From positions 1-35,813 of the forward strand of contig CAZNJB010000033.1 in NCBI GenBank assembly GCA_964573255.1: a stretch of 35,813 bases of DNA. The letters run 5' to 3'. The stretch's first letter is position 1, and every line of letters starts with the position of its first letter. The notes under the pieces were generated by a model that saw only the letters and a program-made list of their open reading frames with translations, did not search any database and was not told the DNA's origin. Both the position numbers and the translations under genes were made by a program. Below are positions 18,053 through 26,629 of the stretch, piece after piece. This stretch comes from CAYNUJ01 sp964573255 (GTDB lineage: Bacteria; Bacteroidota; Ignavibacteria; Ignavibacteriales; Melioribacteraceae).

Positions 18053-19723
18053 ATGAAGAAGGTATCAAAATTTATTTTACCGTTAATTTTAATTATTATA
18101 GTTTCATGTTCCAAGAAAGAAGACCCTAAGGAAATTCTAATGTTAAAAGAAAAGATTTCAAAATTTGCACCTACAGTAATTGAATATGACCATTCATTGT
18201 TGGACGACAGACAAAAAATTGTAGTTGAAAAACTTTATAGAGCTGCTAAAATAATTGACGATATTTACCTTGATCAAGTCTATTCGAAAAATCATGAAAT
18301 TCTCAAGGAATTATCTAATCCAAAGAATGAAAAAGAAAAATATGCTAAAGAATTATTTGATATAATGTTCGGACCGTTCGATAGATTGGATGATGATAAA
18401 CCTTTTTACGGAACAGATCCCAAACCACTCGGTGCGAATTTTTATCCCGAAGATATGACAAAAGAAGAATTTGAAAATTGGCTAAAAAAGTATCCGAGAG
18501 ATAAAAATAGCTTCACTTCTGAATTAACTGTAATTAGAAGAGATGGAGATAAACTTGTTGCAATTCCCTACTCTGAATATTATAAGGATCAATTGACTCA
18601 AATTTCCAAATATTTGGAAGAAGCAGCTGAATATGCAGATAACAGAACATTGCGTAGATTTTTATTATCCAGAGCCGAAGCGTTCTTGAGTAATAACTAT
18701 TACCAAAGCGATATGGACTGGATGGATCTTAAAGATCATACAATTGAAATAGTAATCGGTCCTTACGAAGTTTATGAAGACGGATTATTCAATTACAAGG
18801 CATCGTTCGAATGTTTCTTAACTATCATCGATCCTGATGAAAGCGCAAAATTAAAGAAGTTTGCTAGTTATTTAAATGAGATGGAAAAAAATCTTCCTAT
18901 TCCGGACAAATATAAAAACTTTAACAGGGGCAGCGAGTCACCCATAGCGGTTGTTCAAGAAGTTTTCAATGCCGGAGACGCAAAAGCCGGAGTTCAAACC
19001 TTAGCCTTTAATTTACCCAATGATGAACGCGTGCGAAAAGCTAAAGGCTCTAAAAAAGTTATGCTTAAAAATATTCACGAGGCTAAGTTCAAAAAATTGC
19101 TCTTCCCTATCGCCGAACGTGTTCTTGATGAATTGGAGCTTAATTACGTCACATTCGACGCATTTTTCAATCACACTTTAATGCACGAAATGTCACATGG
19201 AATAGGTCCCGGGTTTATTACCGTTGACGGACGTAAAACCGAAGTTAAAAAAGAATTAAAAGAAACATATTCCACGATTGAAGAATGCAAGGCGGATATC
19301 CTTGGAATGTTGAATAATGTATTTATGATTGAGAAAGGGGTATTCCCCAAAACTTTCGAAAAGCAAATTTGGACAACTTATCTTGCCGGAATTTTCCGTT
19401 CAGTTCGCTTTGGCATCAACGAAGCTCATGGCGGTGGAAGTGCAATCATCTATAATTATTTGCTCGAAAACGGTGGATACGAATATGATGATGATAAAAA
19501 TGTTGTTCGTGTAAATTATGATAAAGTATATGATGTATTAAAACAATTGGCTCATGAACTATTAATTATTCAAGCTACCGGGGATTATCAAGGAGCAAAA
19601 GATTTGATTGCAAAATATGCCGTTCAATGCGAGTCGATTAAAGCAATCGTATCAAAATTATCCGATCTCCCCGTAGATATTAAACCGATTTTTCAAATTG
19701 AAGAAGAATTAAACGGAAAATAA
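18053..19723 (+). CDS. Lipoprotein M49-like (dipeptidyl-peptidase III type) zinc peptidase
   Basis: This is a 556-residue lipid-anchored metallopeptidase. The signal peptide ends VSC with C19 as the lipidation site. The active-site helix reads LMHEMSHGIG (H378, E379, H382). The second motif is EECKAD at 410-415, the EECxAE/D signature that separates M49 from other zincins. Bacterial M49 proteins often have the shorter pentapeptide HExxH in place of the HExxGH of human dipeptidyl-peptidase III. The N-terminal half is helical and matches no other family I know. It is followed by a strong terminator and seems monocistronic. Peptidase function is likely; dipeptide release is known for the family but not shown here. 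Confidence 0.82.
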   Translation: MKKVSKFILPLILIIIVSCSKKEDPKEILMLKEKISKFAPTVIEYDHSLLDDRQKIVVEKLYRAAKIIDDIYLDQVYSKNHEILKELSNPKNEKEKYAKELFDIMFGPFDRLDDDKPFYGTDPKPLGANFYPEDMTKEEFENWLKKYPRDKNSFTSELTVIRRDGDKLVAIPYSEYYKDQLTQISKYLEEAAEYADNRTLRRFLLSRAEAFLSNNYYQSDMDWMDLKDHTIEIVIGPYEVYEDGLFNYKASFECFLTIIDPDESAKLKKFASYLNEMEKNLPIPDKYKNFNRGSESPIAVVQEVFNAGDAKAGVQTLAFNLPNDERVRKAKGSKKVMLKNIHEAKFKKLLFPIAERVLDELELNYVTFDAFFNHTLMHEMSHGIGPGFITVDGRKTEVKKELKETYSTIEECKADILGMLNNVFMIEKGVFPKTFEKQIWTTYLAGIFRSVRFGINEAHGGGSAIIYNYLLENGGYEYDDDKNVVRVNYDKVYDVLKQLAHELLIIQATGDYQGAKDLIAKYAVQCESIKAIVSKLSDLPVDIKPIFQIEEELNGK

Positions 19724-19730
19724 TTTACTT

Positions 19731-19760
19731 AGAGCGCGTTCCCTTCAACGCGCTCTTCTT
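19731..19760 (+). terminator. Rho-independent terminator after M49-like gene
   Basis: The stem AGAGCGCGTT/AACGCGCTCT with loop CCCTTC is followed by a short TCTT run. It begins 8 bases after the stop codon. Confidence 0.8.
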
Positions 19761-19861
19761 AATTCATCCCTTTATTCTTACATATTTGTCAAAAAATAAA
19801 CAAAACCAATTTCAGAATTTTAATATTTTTGAATTGGTAATTTTAATTATTTGGAGAAGTA

Positions 19862-20467
19862 ATGCCTAAAAAATTTTTTGAAGATAAACGACCTCATAAC
19901 GGATTAACATATAATGAATATTTGAATTTATTTGAGAAAGAAATTTCCGAAAAGGAAAACATTGATTTAGACGAGAAAGAAAAAGTATTATTCGATTATA
20001 CAAAACTGAATTATCAGAGAAGTCTTAGAATTCAAAAATCATATAAGCCAAGCGAAGAATTGGTTTCTATAATCAATGGAATTAAAGCACCCCAATTATG
20101 GATGGTTCTTACAGAAACTTGGTGCGGAGATTCTGCTCAAAATTTACCCTACATCGCAAAAATAGCCGAGCTAAACAATAATATCGAATTGAGAATTTTG
20201 CTCCGTGATGACAATTTGGATATAATGGATCAATATTTAACTAACGGCACATCTCGAAGCATCCCCAAATTAGTAGCTTTCGATAAAGACGGTAATGAAT
20301 TATTTCAATGGGGACCCCGACCTAAAGCGGCACAGGATTTGGTGATTCAGTGGAAAGCTGAAGGGCTATCGAAAGATGAGTTTATAGAAAAGCTGCACTT
20401 GTGGTACGGAAGAAACCGCGGAAAGGAATTGGAGGAAGAATTCCTATCTTTATTACAGCAAAAATAG
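19862..20467 (+). CDS. Thioredoxin-fold protein, single-cysteine (Thioredoxin_9-like)
   Basis: This is a 201-residue cytosolic protein with no signal peptide. The C-terminal part is a thioredoxin fold of the Thioredoxin_9 type: LWMVLTETWCGDSAQNLP (79-96), then LRDDNLDIMDQYLTNGTSRS and the cis-proline stretch SIPKLVAFDKDG. The usual CxxC is reduced to WCGD with a lone cysteine C88, so it cannot form the normal intramolecular disulfide. A peroxidase-like, glutathionylated or binding role is possible. The first 70 residues are a helical extension. GGAG lies 7 bases before the ATG. The preceding gene ends at its own terminator. Confidence 0.78.
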   Translation: MPKKFFEDKRPHNGLTYNEYLNLFEKEISEKENIDLDEKEKVLFDYTKLNYQRSLRIQKSYKPSEELVSIINGIKAPQLWMVLTETWCGDSAQNLPYIAKIAELNNNIELRILLRDDNLDIMDQYLTNGTSRSIPKLVAFDKDGNELFQWGPRPKAAQDLVIQWKAEGLSKDEFIEKLHLWYGRNRGKELEEEFLSLLQQK

Positions 20468-20582
20468 GAAAGAATACTAAATGCTATCTTTTTGAAGTAG
20501 TTTGTTCCTCATACTTCATTTTGATAATCTATTCACAGATGTACTGAATGGAAAGCTATTTGCTCAAGGAAATAGTATGATT

Positions 20583-20666
20583 GTTCACGGATATTTACCC
20601 GTGAATACTTCCCAATATTTTTCTATCGAGTAAAGAACGATTTCATATTTCGTTTTATATGAAATA
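20583..20666. other. Two hairpins in the convergent intergenic spacer
   Basis: One inverted repeat is TTCACGG (20584-20590) with CCGTGAA (20599-20605). Another is ATTTCATAT (20640-20648) with ATATGAAAT (20657-20665). The second starts next to the TonB-like stop codon. Neither has a long T-run, so they are only weak terminator candidates for the thioredoxin-like and TonB-like genes. Confidence 0.4.
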
Positions 20667-21989
20667 CTAATTTCTGTAACTAAAAGGCACTGCAATTTTC
20701 AATTTGGTTCTTATATGTTTACGGTTTTCTTCAGCCGGCAAGAAGTGGGTATCGAGTATTGCAACTTCCGCTGCTTCATCACAGCCGTGACCCATTTTCT
20801 GCAGTACTTTTGTATCCCGCACATAACCGTATTCATCAATATCAGCTTCCACAATTACTGTCCCTTCCAATTTAAGCCTTTTAACTTTACTCGGAACAAC
20901 CAAATGTTTTTCAATTTCTTTGATACCTCCTTTGGGCTTGGGACAAATTTCAGCGTTACAGGAAAGAAGTTGAATTTGAGACACTAGCAATTTTTCTTCG
21001 ACTTTTTCTTTTTTTACTTCCTCTTTAATTTTTTTAACCGGCTCTACTACTTCCACTTTTTCAATTGTTTTTGCGGAAATAACCGATGCCGTATCATATA
21101 AATCATAGTTTTTCTCATTTAATTCTTTTATAGCGATTCCAGCCGGTGATTTTTCTTCATCAAATTCAAAATCTTCGAATGCAAATTCAGGTGTATCTAT
21201 AACCGGTTTGTATGATTCTGAGAGTTTACTCTTTTCTTCCTTCAGCTTAAAATCAACTGAAATAACAACCCAAGCGTCAACTACTTGTCCGTTATTTTGA
21301 CCCGGTAAAAACTTAACCAAACGAACAGCATTTATAGCAGCCTCGTCGCATCCCAGCCCTAAAGATTTTTCCACTTCAATTTGTTGTGGATTCCCCAATT
21401 TATCTACATAAACTTTCAAAATCACTTTCCCTTCTAAGCCATACAAACGAGCATGTTCGGGATATACAACGTTTTTCTGAATTGCTTTGATCCCCCCAAT
21501 CGGTTCGGGACAGAACTCAACGTCGCAGAGATAATTATTCCCCTTTTTTCTCTTTTCAATTTGAGAAACCGCTCCCTCGTAAGCCTCTAAAGGCGGGACG
21601 AATGTATTATCTTTTTCAAGCTTGATTTGCTTCACCAATTTACCATTTTCGTAACTGCGCACTTCTTTTAACGCACCGTTCGAATAATAGAACTTGGTCA
21701 AGCCGTCACGCAAACCGTCTTTAACAGAAAATTCGGCTTTAACCAATCCACTCTCATAATAATATTTCACCCAACCATTAATTTTCCCATCGGAATAGAA
21801 AACTTCTTTTCTTTTATTTCCGTTTTCATAATACCAAGTTGAAAAGCCGTTCAATACATCCTTAACGTAGTTAATTTCGGATTCAATCTTTCCGCTGGGA
21901 TAATAAAATTTAAGAACCCCGTCCTGTGCGGATAGAATAGTTGAAAAGGAAAATATTACTGCAAATACCGATAGAATTCGTGCTGCCAT
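20667..21989 (-). CDS. Periplasmic MORN-repeat protein with two TonB C-terminal domains
   Basis: This is a 440-residue exported protein with a cleavable-looking signal peptide (1-22, ending SAQ). Residues about 23-115 are four MORN_2-type repeats of roughly 23 residues (for example FYYPSGKIESEI, WYYENGNKRKEV, YYYESGLVKAEF, FYYSNGALKEVR). Two TonB_C domains follow, at about 170-255 and 355-440. They contain EGKVILKVYVDKLGNPQQ and EGTVIVEADIDEYGYVRD, and each has CDEAA near its middle. Each is preceded by a matching lead CPxPxGGIK. A Lys/Glu-rich linker (about 300-340) separates them. Unlike classical TonB, no transmembrane anchor or proline-rich periplasmic span is present. An energy-transducing role is therefore doubtful; binding to outer-membrane partners or self-assembly is possible. 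Confidence 0.8.
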   Translation of the reverse strand: MAARILSVFAVIFSFSTILSAQDGVLKFYYPSGKIESEINYVKDVLNGFSTWYYENGNKRKEVFYSDGKINGWVKYYYESGLVKAEFSVKDGLRDGLTKFYYSNGALKEVRSYENGKLVKQIKLEKDNTFVPPLEAYEGAVSQIEKRKKGNNYLCDVEFCPEPIGGIKAIQKNVVYPEHARLYGLEGKVILKVYVDKLGNPQQIEVEKSLGLGCDEAAINAVRLVKFLPGQNNGQVVDAWVVISVDFKLKEEKSKLSESYKPVIDTPEFAFEDFEFDEEKSPAGIAIKELNEKNYDLYDTASVISAKTIEKVEVVEPVKKIKEEVKKEKVEEKLLVSQIQLLSCNAEICPKPKGGIKEIEKHLVVPSKVKRLKLEGTVIVEADIDEYGYVRDTKVLQKMGHGCDEAAEVAILDTHFLPAEENRKHIRTKLKIAVPFSYRN

Positions 21990-22438
21990 ATCAACCTGAA
22001 AAAGTATAAAAAATTAATTGAAGGTTTATTATTACAAACTAAAGTTCAAAATTAAGATTCATAAAATGAACAAAAATACTCAAATTACAAATATATTTTT
22101 GGGCATATCAAAGGAGGGAATATCATACTAAATATACAAATTTACTTTAGAAATACTTTCCCAATAAACAGTGTGCTAAAACAACATGGGTTACAGATAA
22201 TTCCAACCATCAATTTATTTTCGAAATATATCCATTGAGAGAAAAATTGTTAATTATTAAATAAAACTTATTCATTGTTAACAACAGTGAGTCTCGACTG
22301 AATGTAATACGAGAAGTCAAATGGTTTGAACGGAGTAAGTAAGTTTTTAAATTTTATGAATTAGCTGTAAATTAAATAATATAAAACAGAATAATATTTG
22401 AGAATATTTTACGAATTTATTTTAAGGCAATACTAAAA
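21990..22438. other. 449-bp intergenic region, no gene seen
   Basis: AT-rich region between two divergent genes. I see no coding frame. An orphan Shine-Dalgarno-like AAAGGAGGG is present near 22110 without a start codon after it. Confidence 0.5.
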
Positions 22439-23728
22439 TTGAAAATAATTTGGATACTACTCGTTGCAGCCTTATCAATCCAAGCTCAGAATAAGGTTAT
22501 TACTTCAGAACTGTTTGCTCCTTTCGCTTTGCCCGAAGCAAGAAAAGCTCAGGAAAAAGAATTACAGAATTACGCAAAATTATTGAATAATTATTCACGT
22601 ACTAAATCCGACGAAAAAGTTATACTACACGCGCTTAAAGAATTATCGTTAGCCTTACGCAGAGATTCCCTAGTATTTACAGGACTAAAACAACTATTGA
22701 ATAATTACGAACAAAATTCCACTAAAATAAATTCTGCCACCATTACAGCGGCAAAAGCATTGTATCCAAATAAATTTAATAATGAGATAAAAACAATATT
22801 GCAAACGACTTCAGATAAAGAAGTTTTCGCCTATTCTGCTGTTTACTTATCAAAGTATCCACAATGTATTGATTGTGATACGCTTTTGGAGATACTCGAA
22901 AATAAGTTCCCAGATTACAAATCCGATGATTATTTATCTTTGCTTGCTGCAACACTAAGAAACAAGAATAAAGAATTGAGCAAAGATGATGTCGTTGAAT
23001 TATTAAGTTCGAAATATCAGAAGAATAAAACTATTATTTTCAGCATACAAAGGAAGAACAGAAAATATCCGGGATTAACACTAATACGTAAGCCCAACGG
23101 GGAATTCCTGAGAAATAAAAAAGGAGAAATATTCACTGTTCGGCAATTAGCTTTAGCAGTGGGTAATTTACCGGGATTTATGCACGACGGGAATACACCG
23201 CAAGGTATATTTTCAGTGGTTGGATTTTATGTTTCCCCCACTCCTTCAATCGGTCCAACACCAAATGTTTTAACTAGAATTCCCTTCGGAAAACCACCGG
23301 AGATATTTTTTCACGGACTAAACAAATTTAGCAAATGGAATGTTGAAGATTATGCAAATCTCCTTCCTGAAAACTTAAGGAAGAATAAGGATTTATACGA
23401 AGCGTTTTACGCCGGTAAATTCGGTCGCAGACTATTAGTCATGCATGGTTCTGTTGATAATTTAGATTATTATAAGTCGGAAAATTATTATCCCCTCTCT
23501 CCTACTAAAGGTTGCCTATCAACAATTGAAATTTGGGATTCTACCGGAAAAAACATTTACAGCGATCAAGCTAAATTGATAAATGCATATTTCTCTGCCG
23601 GAATTTTAAAAGGGTTCTTAGTTGTATTTAACTTAGATAATCAACAGAAACCCGTCTCTTACGATGAAATAAAAGAATTAATTGAAGAAGTCAGTAAGAG
23701 AAGATTAAATGCAAAAGGGAATGAATAA
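22439..23728 (+). CDS. Secreted L,D-transpeptidase-like (YkuD-type) protein
   Basis: This is a 429-residue exported protein with signal peptide MKIIWILLVAALSIQAQ. The N-terminal 190 residues are helical and probably a partner or substrate domain. The C-terminal half shows YkuD-like features: GNTPQGIFSVVG (matching the conserved TPxGxF stretch), LVMHGSVDN with H336, and SPTKGCLS with C359 as the catalytic nucleophile in an SxxKGC motif, 23 residues after the histidine. Such enzymes make 3-3 peptidoglycan cross-links or attach proteins to the wall. The start is TTG at 22439 with AAGG about 12 bases upstream. It is alone between two divergent/convergent neighbours. The catalytic motif is clear but the overall family match is loose. 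Confidence 0.62.
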   Translation: MKIIWILLVAALSIQAQNKVITSELFAPFALPEARKAQEKELQNYAKLLNNYSRTKSDEKVILHALKELSLALRRDSLVFTGLKQLLNNYEQNSTKINSATITAAKALYPNKFNNEIKTILQTTSDKEVFAYSAVYLSKYPQCIDCDTLLEILENKFPDYKSDDYLSLLAATLRNKNKELSKDDVVELLSSKYQKNKTIIFSIQRKNRKYPGLTLIRKPNGEFLRNKKGEIFTVRQLALAVGNLPGFMHDGNTPQGIFSVVGFYVSPTPSIGPTPNVLTRIPFGKPPEIFFHGLNKFSKWNVEDYANLLPENLRKNKDLYEAFYAGKFGRRLLVMHGSVDNLDYYKSENYYPLSPTKGCLSTIEIWDSTGKNIYSDQAKLINAYFSAGILKGFLVVFNLDNQQKPVSYDEIKELIEEVSKRRLNAKGNE

Positions 23729-23737
23729 ATTTGCAGA

Positions 23738-23778
23738 AAATAAAAAAACCCGCTTTCACAAATTTGAAAGCGGGTTCT
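23738..23778 (-). terminator. Bidirectional-type terminator between convergent genes
   Basis: AACCCGCTTTCA (23746-23757) pairs with TGAAAGCGGGTT (23764-23775). The minus strand then reads TTTTTTATTTTC, a strong T-run for the lipoprotein gene ending at 23798. The plus side has only TTCTG, so it is weak for the transpeptidase gene. Confidence 0.8.
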
Positions 23779-23797
23779 GAACAAAACCGATTATTTA

Positions 23798-24505
23798 TTA
23801 TTTAATTATTTTTGCTTCTTCCACAAGTAACTCATATTTATATCCGGCACCGAAGTCTTTATCCAATACCAACTTACCTTCAATCGAGATAACTTCACCG
23901 ACTTTTGTACTTTCATTGGAAGTAACCAGCAAATCGTTTTTACCTTCAAAATCGGAACCATCTTGAATATGTATCCAATTCCTACCCATTATTTGAGGAT
24001 TATATTTCACAACCTTTCCTTTAATCTTAATCGTTTTACCGGAATAATTGTTTTTATTTTTGAATACTTCGGCAATTTTAATAAATCCATCAGGAGTATC
24101 AATATTAATATCAGAATTTATAACTTTATTTTTTTTGATATCCGGATGTCCTGAAGGCAGAGTTGTCAATCCTCCGGTTGTAGTTAAAGTTTTTGCAGCA
24201 TCTTCCACAAACAGAATCGATTCGAAAGTTCTATCGAGCGTTTTGCTATGGAAGTCTTTCATTTCCATCGTTTTAGAAAAATATACTTTTTCACCGGGTT
24301 TAACATCCATTGCGCGAACTGCTATCCAGTAATCCTTTCCTTTCTCTTCCACATTTAAATAAGTATAACTATCAGCGGGAATCACTTCTTTTACCACCGT
24401 AGAATGCATTCCATCAGGAAGTTTCTCCTGCTGTTCTTCCTGCATATTGCCACAACTGATGACCATAATTGTCATTAACGTAATTACTAATAGTTTCTTC
24501 ATCAT
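23798..24505 (-). CDS. Lipoprotein with OB-fold-like C-terminal domain
   Basis: This is a 235-residue lipoprotein; the signal ends VISC with C18. Residues about 35-105 form a small domain with YTYLNVEEKGKDYWIAVRA and VYFSKTMEMKDFHSKTLDR, resembling the NrfJ-type domain. Residues about 150-235 resemble an OB fold (GKTIKIKGKVVKYNP, NWIHIQDGSDFEGKND, VISIEGKLVLDKDFGAG). It lies 12 bp downstream of the PepF-like gene on the same strand, so the two are probably one transcript ending at the terminator around 23760. AGAGGA precedes the tandem ATGATG start. A ligand- or metal-binding role is possible; function is unknown. Confidence 0.7.
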   Translation of the reverse strand: MMKKLLVITLMTIMVISCGNMQEEQQEKLPDGMHSTVVKEVIPADSYTYLNVEEKGKDYWIAVRAMDVKPGEKVYFSKTMEMKDFHSKTLDRTFESILFVEDAAKTLTTTGGLTTLPSGHPDIKKNKVINSDINIDTPDGFIKIAEVFKNKNNYSGKTIKIKGKVVKYNPQIMGRNWIHIQDGSDFEGKNDLLVTSNESTKVGEVISIEGKLVLDKDFGAGYKYELLVEEAKIIK

Positions 24506-24517
24506 TTCCTCTTTTTA

Positions 24518-26380
24518 TTATTTGAGTAATTCTTCTATTTCATCCATTACTTGATTCATTCTTTTCATCGTTAAATTAAAAGCTTCCGGACTCAATGGAT
24601 CTATTCCGGCTTCACGAATTAAATCAATTGGGTATTTTGAACCGCCTCCGGTAAGTATTTTGAAATAATTATCCACAGCGGGTTTACCTTCGTCAAGTAT
24701 CTTTTGAGCAAAAGCAGTTGCGTAAATTAACGATGTTGAGTATTGATATACATAATATGAATAATGGACGAAATGCGGTATATAAGCCCATTCATATGCG
24801 ATATACGGATCGACTACACAAACACCTTTATCTGTTCCGTAATATTTTTTCACAATATTATAATAAATATCGCTCATCACTTCGCCGGTTAACGGTTCTC
24901 CGTTTTCCACTTTCTTATGAATTTCCAATTCAAATTCCGCAAAGGAAGTCTGACGGAACACAGTGGTTCTCAATAATTCAAGATAAGAACCTAATAGAAA
25001 CAGCTTTTCTTCTTTAGTAGTAGCTTTTCTCACCATATAATCATTGAGAATACTTTCGTTGCATGTAGAGGCAATTTCGGCAACGAAAATCGGGTAATCG
25101 GATTTAATGAACGGCTGGTTCTTATTGGAAAAATAACTGTGCATTGTATGACCGAGCTCGTGAGCAAGAGTGGAAAGAGACTCGTAATCATCATTCCAAT
25201 TCATTAAAATATACGGATGATAATCGTATGCGGCACCGGAAGAATAAGCCCCGCTTCGTTTCCCTGCATTCGGATAATAATCAATCCACCTATCGTTAAA
25301 GGCTTTTCTAAGCGTTGCTACATATTCATTACCAAGAATTTTATACACATCCAGCAATATTCTCTGTCCTTCGTCAACTGTAAATTTCATATCAACAGAT
25401 TTAACAATAGGACTGTAAAGGTCATAATAATGCAAGGTATCCAAGCCAAGCATTTTCTTTTTCAATTCCAAGAACCTGTGTAGCGTTGGTAAGTTCTTGT
25501 TAATTTGCTCTATCAAGTTTTCATAAAGCTTAACGGGAATATTATTTTTATCCAGAGAATATTCGAGAGCCGTTTCATACTTTCTGCTTTTTGCAAAGAA
25601 ATAGTCTGTTTTAACTTTAGCTGCCAAAATTGCACCTAAAGTATTTTTAAATTTTCCGTAATTTTCGAAAAATACTTTGAACACTTTCTCCCTGTCGCTT
25701 CGATTGGGTACAGTCCTGTACTTTGTATAAGCGGAACTGTTTAACTCAACTTCTGTACCGTCGTTTAATTTTACTTTCGGAAAAGGTTTTTCCGCATTTT
25801 CGAATATCGCGTGAATTGTTGATGGATTAGACGTCAACATTCCTGCGGTAGCCAATATATTCTCTTCCGAAGCACTCAAAGTGTGTTCTTTCAATCTTAG
25901 AATGTTATCAACTAAAATATCAAATCTGCTTAACCGCTTTTCTTCTGCAAAAAACTGTTTAATTTTTTCTGAAGAAATGGATAGTATTTCGGGATTCATA
26001 AAAGAAGTTGCTTCGGAAATTTTTGTTCCGAGAGATGTTGCCAATTCATTGTAATTCTGGTTTTCACTAACACGAAGGTCTTCGTCACTTAATCTTTGTG
26101 CATAATCACTAACTAAATAATAATCTTTAATTAATTCTTCGTAAGTGCTAAGAGCATCATAAAATATCGCAGCCGATTCCGAAAGTTTGCCTTTGAAAGA
26201 AGCCATTTTATCGGCTAATTTTCCCACCTTTTCAAGATCTGCTTTCCAATCATCAATATTAGAGTAGATAACAGTCAAATCCCATTTGTATTTATCGGGA
26301 ATTTCCTCACGATTCTTTTGTGCATTTAAGGTAATTGTTGCAAGTAAGAAAAGAACAAATAAATTTCTAACACTATTCAT
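24518..26380 (-). CDS. Secreted oligoendopeptidase F-like M3 peptidase
   Basis: This is a 620-residue M3 zinc peptidase of the PepF/oligoendopeptidase type. The zinc motif is HELGH at 407-411 within LAHELGHTMHSYFS, and the third ligand is E435 in FVAEIAST. The N-terminal helical substrate channel has the usual PepF stretches EEIPDKYKWDLTVIYSN and YETALEYSLDKNNIP. Unusually for PepF, a signal peptide is present (MNSVRNLFVLFLLATITLNAQ), so the enzyme should act in the periplasm or outside. The ATG at 26380 is preferred because GGAG lies 8 bases upstream; an in-frame ATG at 26392 is the alternative. It leads a two-gene transcript with the OB-fold lipoprotein. Confidence 0.88.
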   Translation of the reverse strand: MNSVRNLFVLFLLATITLNAQKNREEIPDKYKWDLTVIYSNIDDWKADLEKVGKLADKMASFKGKLSESAAIFYDALSTYEELIKDYYLVSDYAQRLSDEDLRVSENQNYNELATSLGTKISEATSFMNPEILSISSEKIKQFFAEEKRLSRFDILVDNILRLKEHTLSASEENILATAGMLTSNPSTIHAIFENAEKPFPKVKLNDGTEVELNSSAYTKYRTVPNRSDREKVFKVFFENYGKFKNTLGAILAAKVKTDYFFAKSRKYETALEYSLDKNNIPVKLYENLIEQINKNLPTLHRFLELKKKMLGLDTLHYYDLYSPIVKSVDMKFTVDEGQRILLDVYKILGNEYVATLRKAFNDRWIDYYPNAGKRSGAYSSGAAYDYHPYILMNWNDDYESLSTLAHELGHTMHSYFSNKNQPFIKSDYPIFVAEIASTCNESILNDYMVRKATTKEEKLFLLGSYLELLRTTVFRQTSFAEFELEIHKKVENGEPLTGEVMSDIYYNIVKKYYGTDKGVCVVDPYIAYEWAYIPHFVHYSYYVYQYSTSLIYATAFAQKILDEGKPAVDNYFKILTGGGSKYPIDLIREAGIDPLSPEAFNLTMKRMNQVMDEIEELLK

Positions 26381-26559
26381 ATAAAACTCCATAATTAGAT
26401 ATTTACATCCGTAAAATAGTAAATAAATTTGGGAAGGGGAAAAAGATGGAATATTTTTACATTTTTTTCGACAAAATTACATTTAAAACGAGCTATATCG
26501 ATCACAAATTTTATCGTAAAAGCAATTTTCGGATTATATAATAGCTTGGCGTATTTATA

Positions 26560-26567
26560 TACCTTTG
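26560..26567 (+). promoter_or_regulatory. Possible -7 element for the ATP-grasp gene
   Basis: TACCTTTG fits the Bacteroidota -7 consensus TAnnTTTG, about 63 bases before the TTG start. No convincing -33 element was found at the right spacing. Confidence 0.25.
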
Positions 26568-26629
26568 TATATCTTGGATTATTGCTTACCTTATATTTTG
26601 TTTAAAAAATAATATTAGGAGTAATTATA

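Noticed and set aside
22105..22135. Shine-Dalgarno-like AAAGGAGGG as the start of a small gene
   Set aside because: No start codon follows at a usable distance and no open frame of meaningful length is present.
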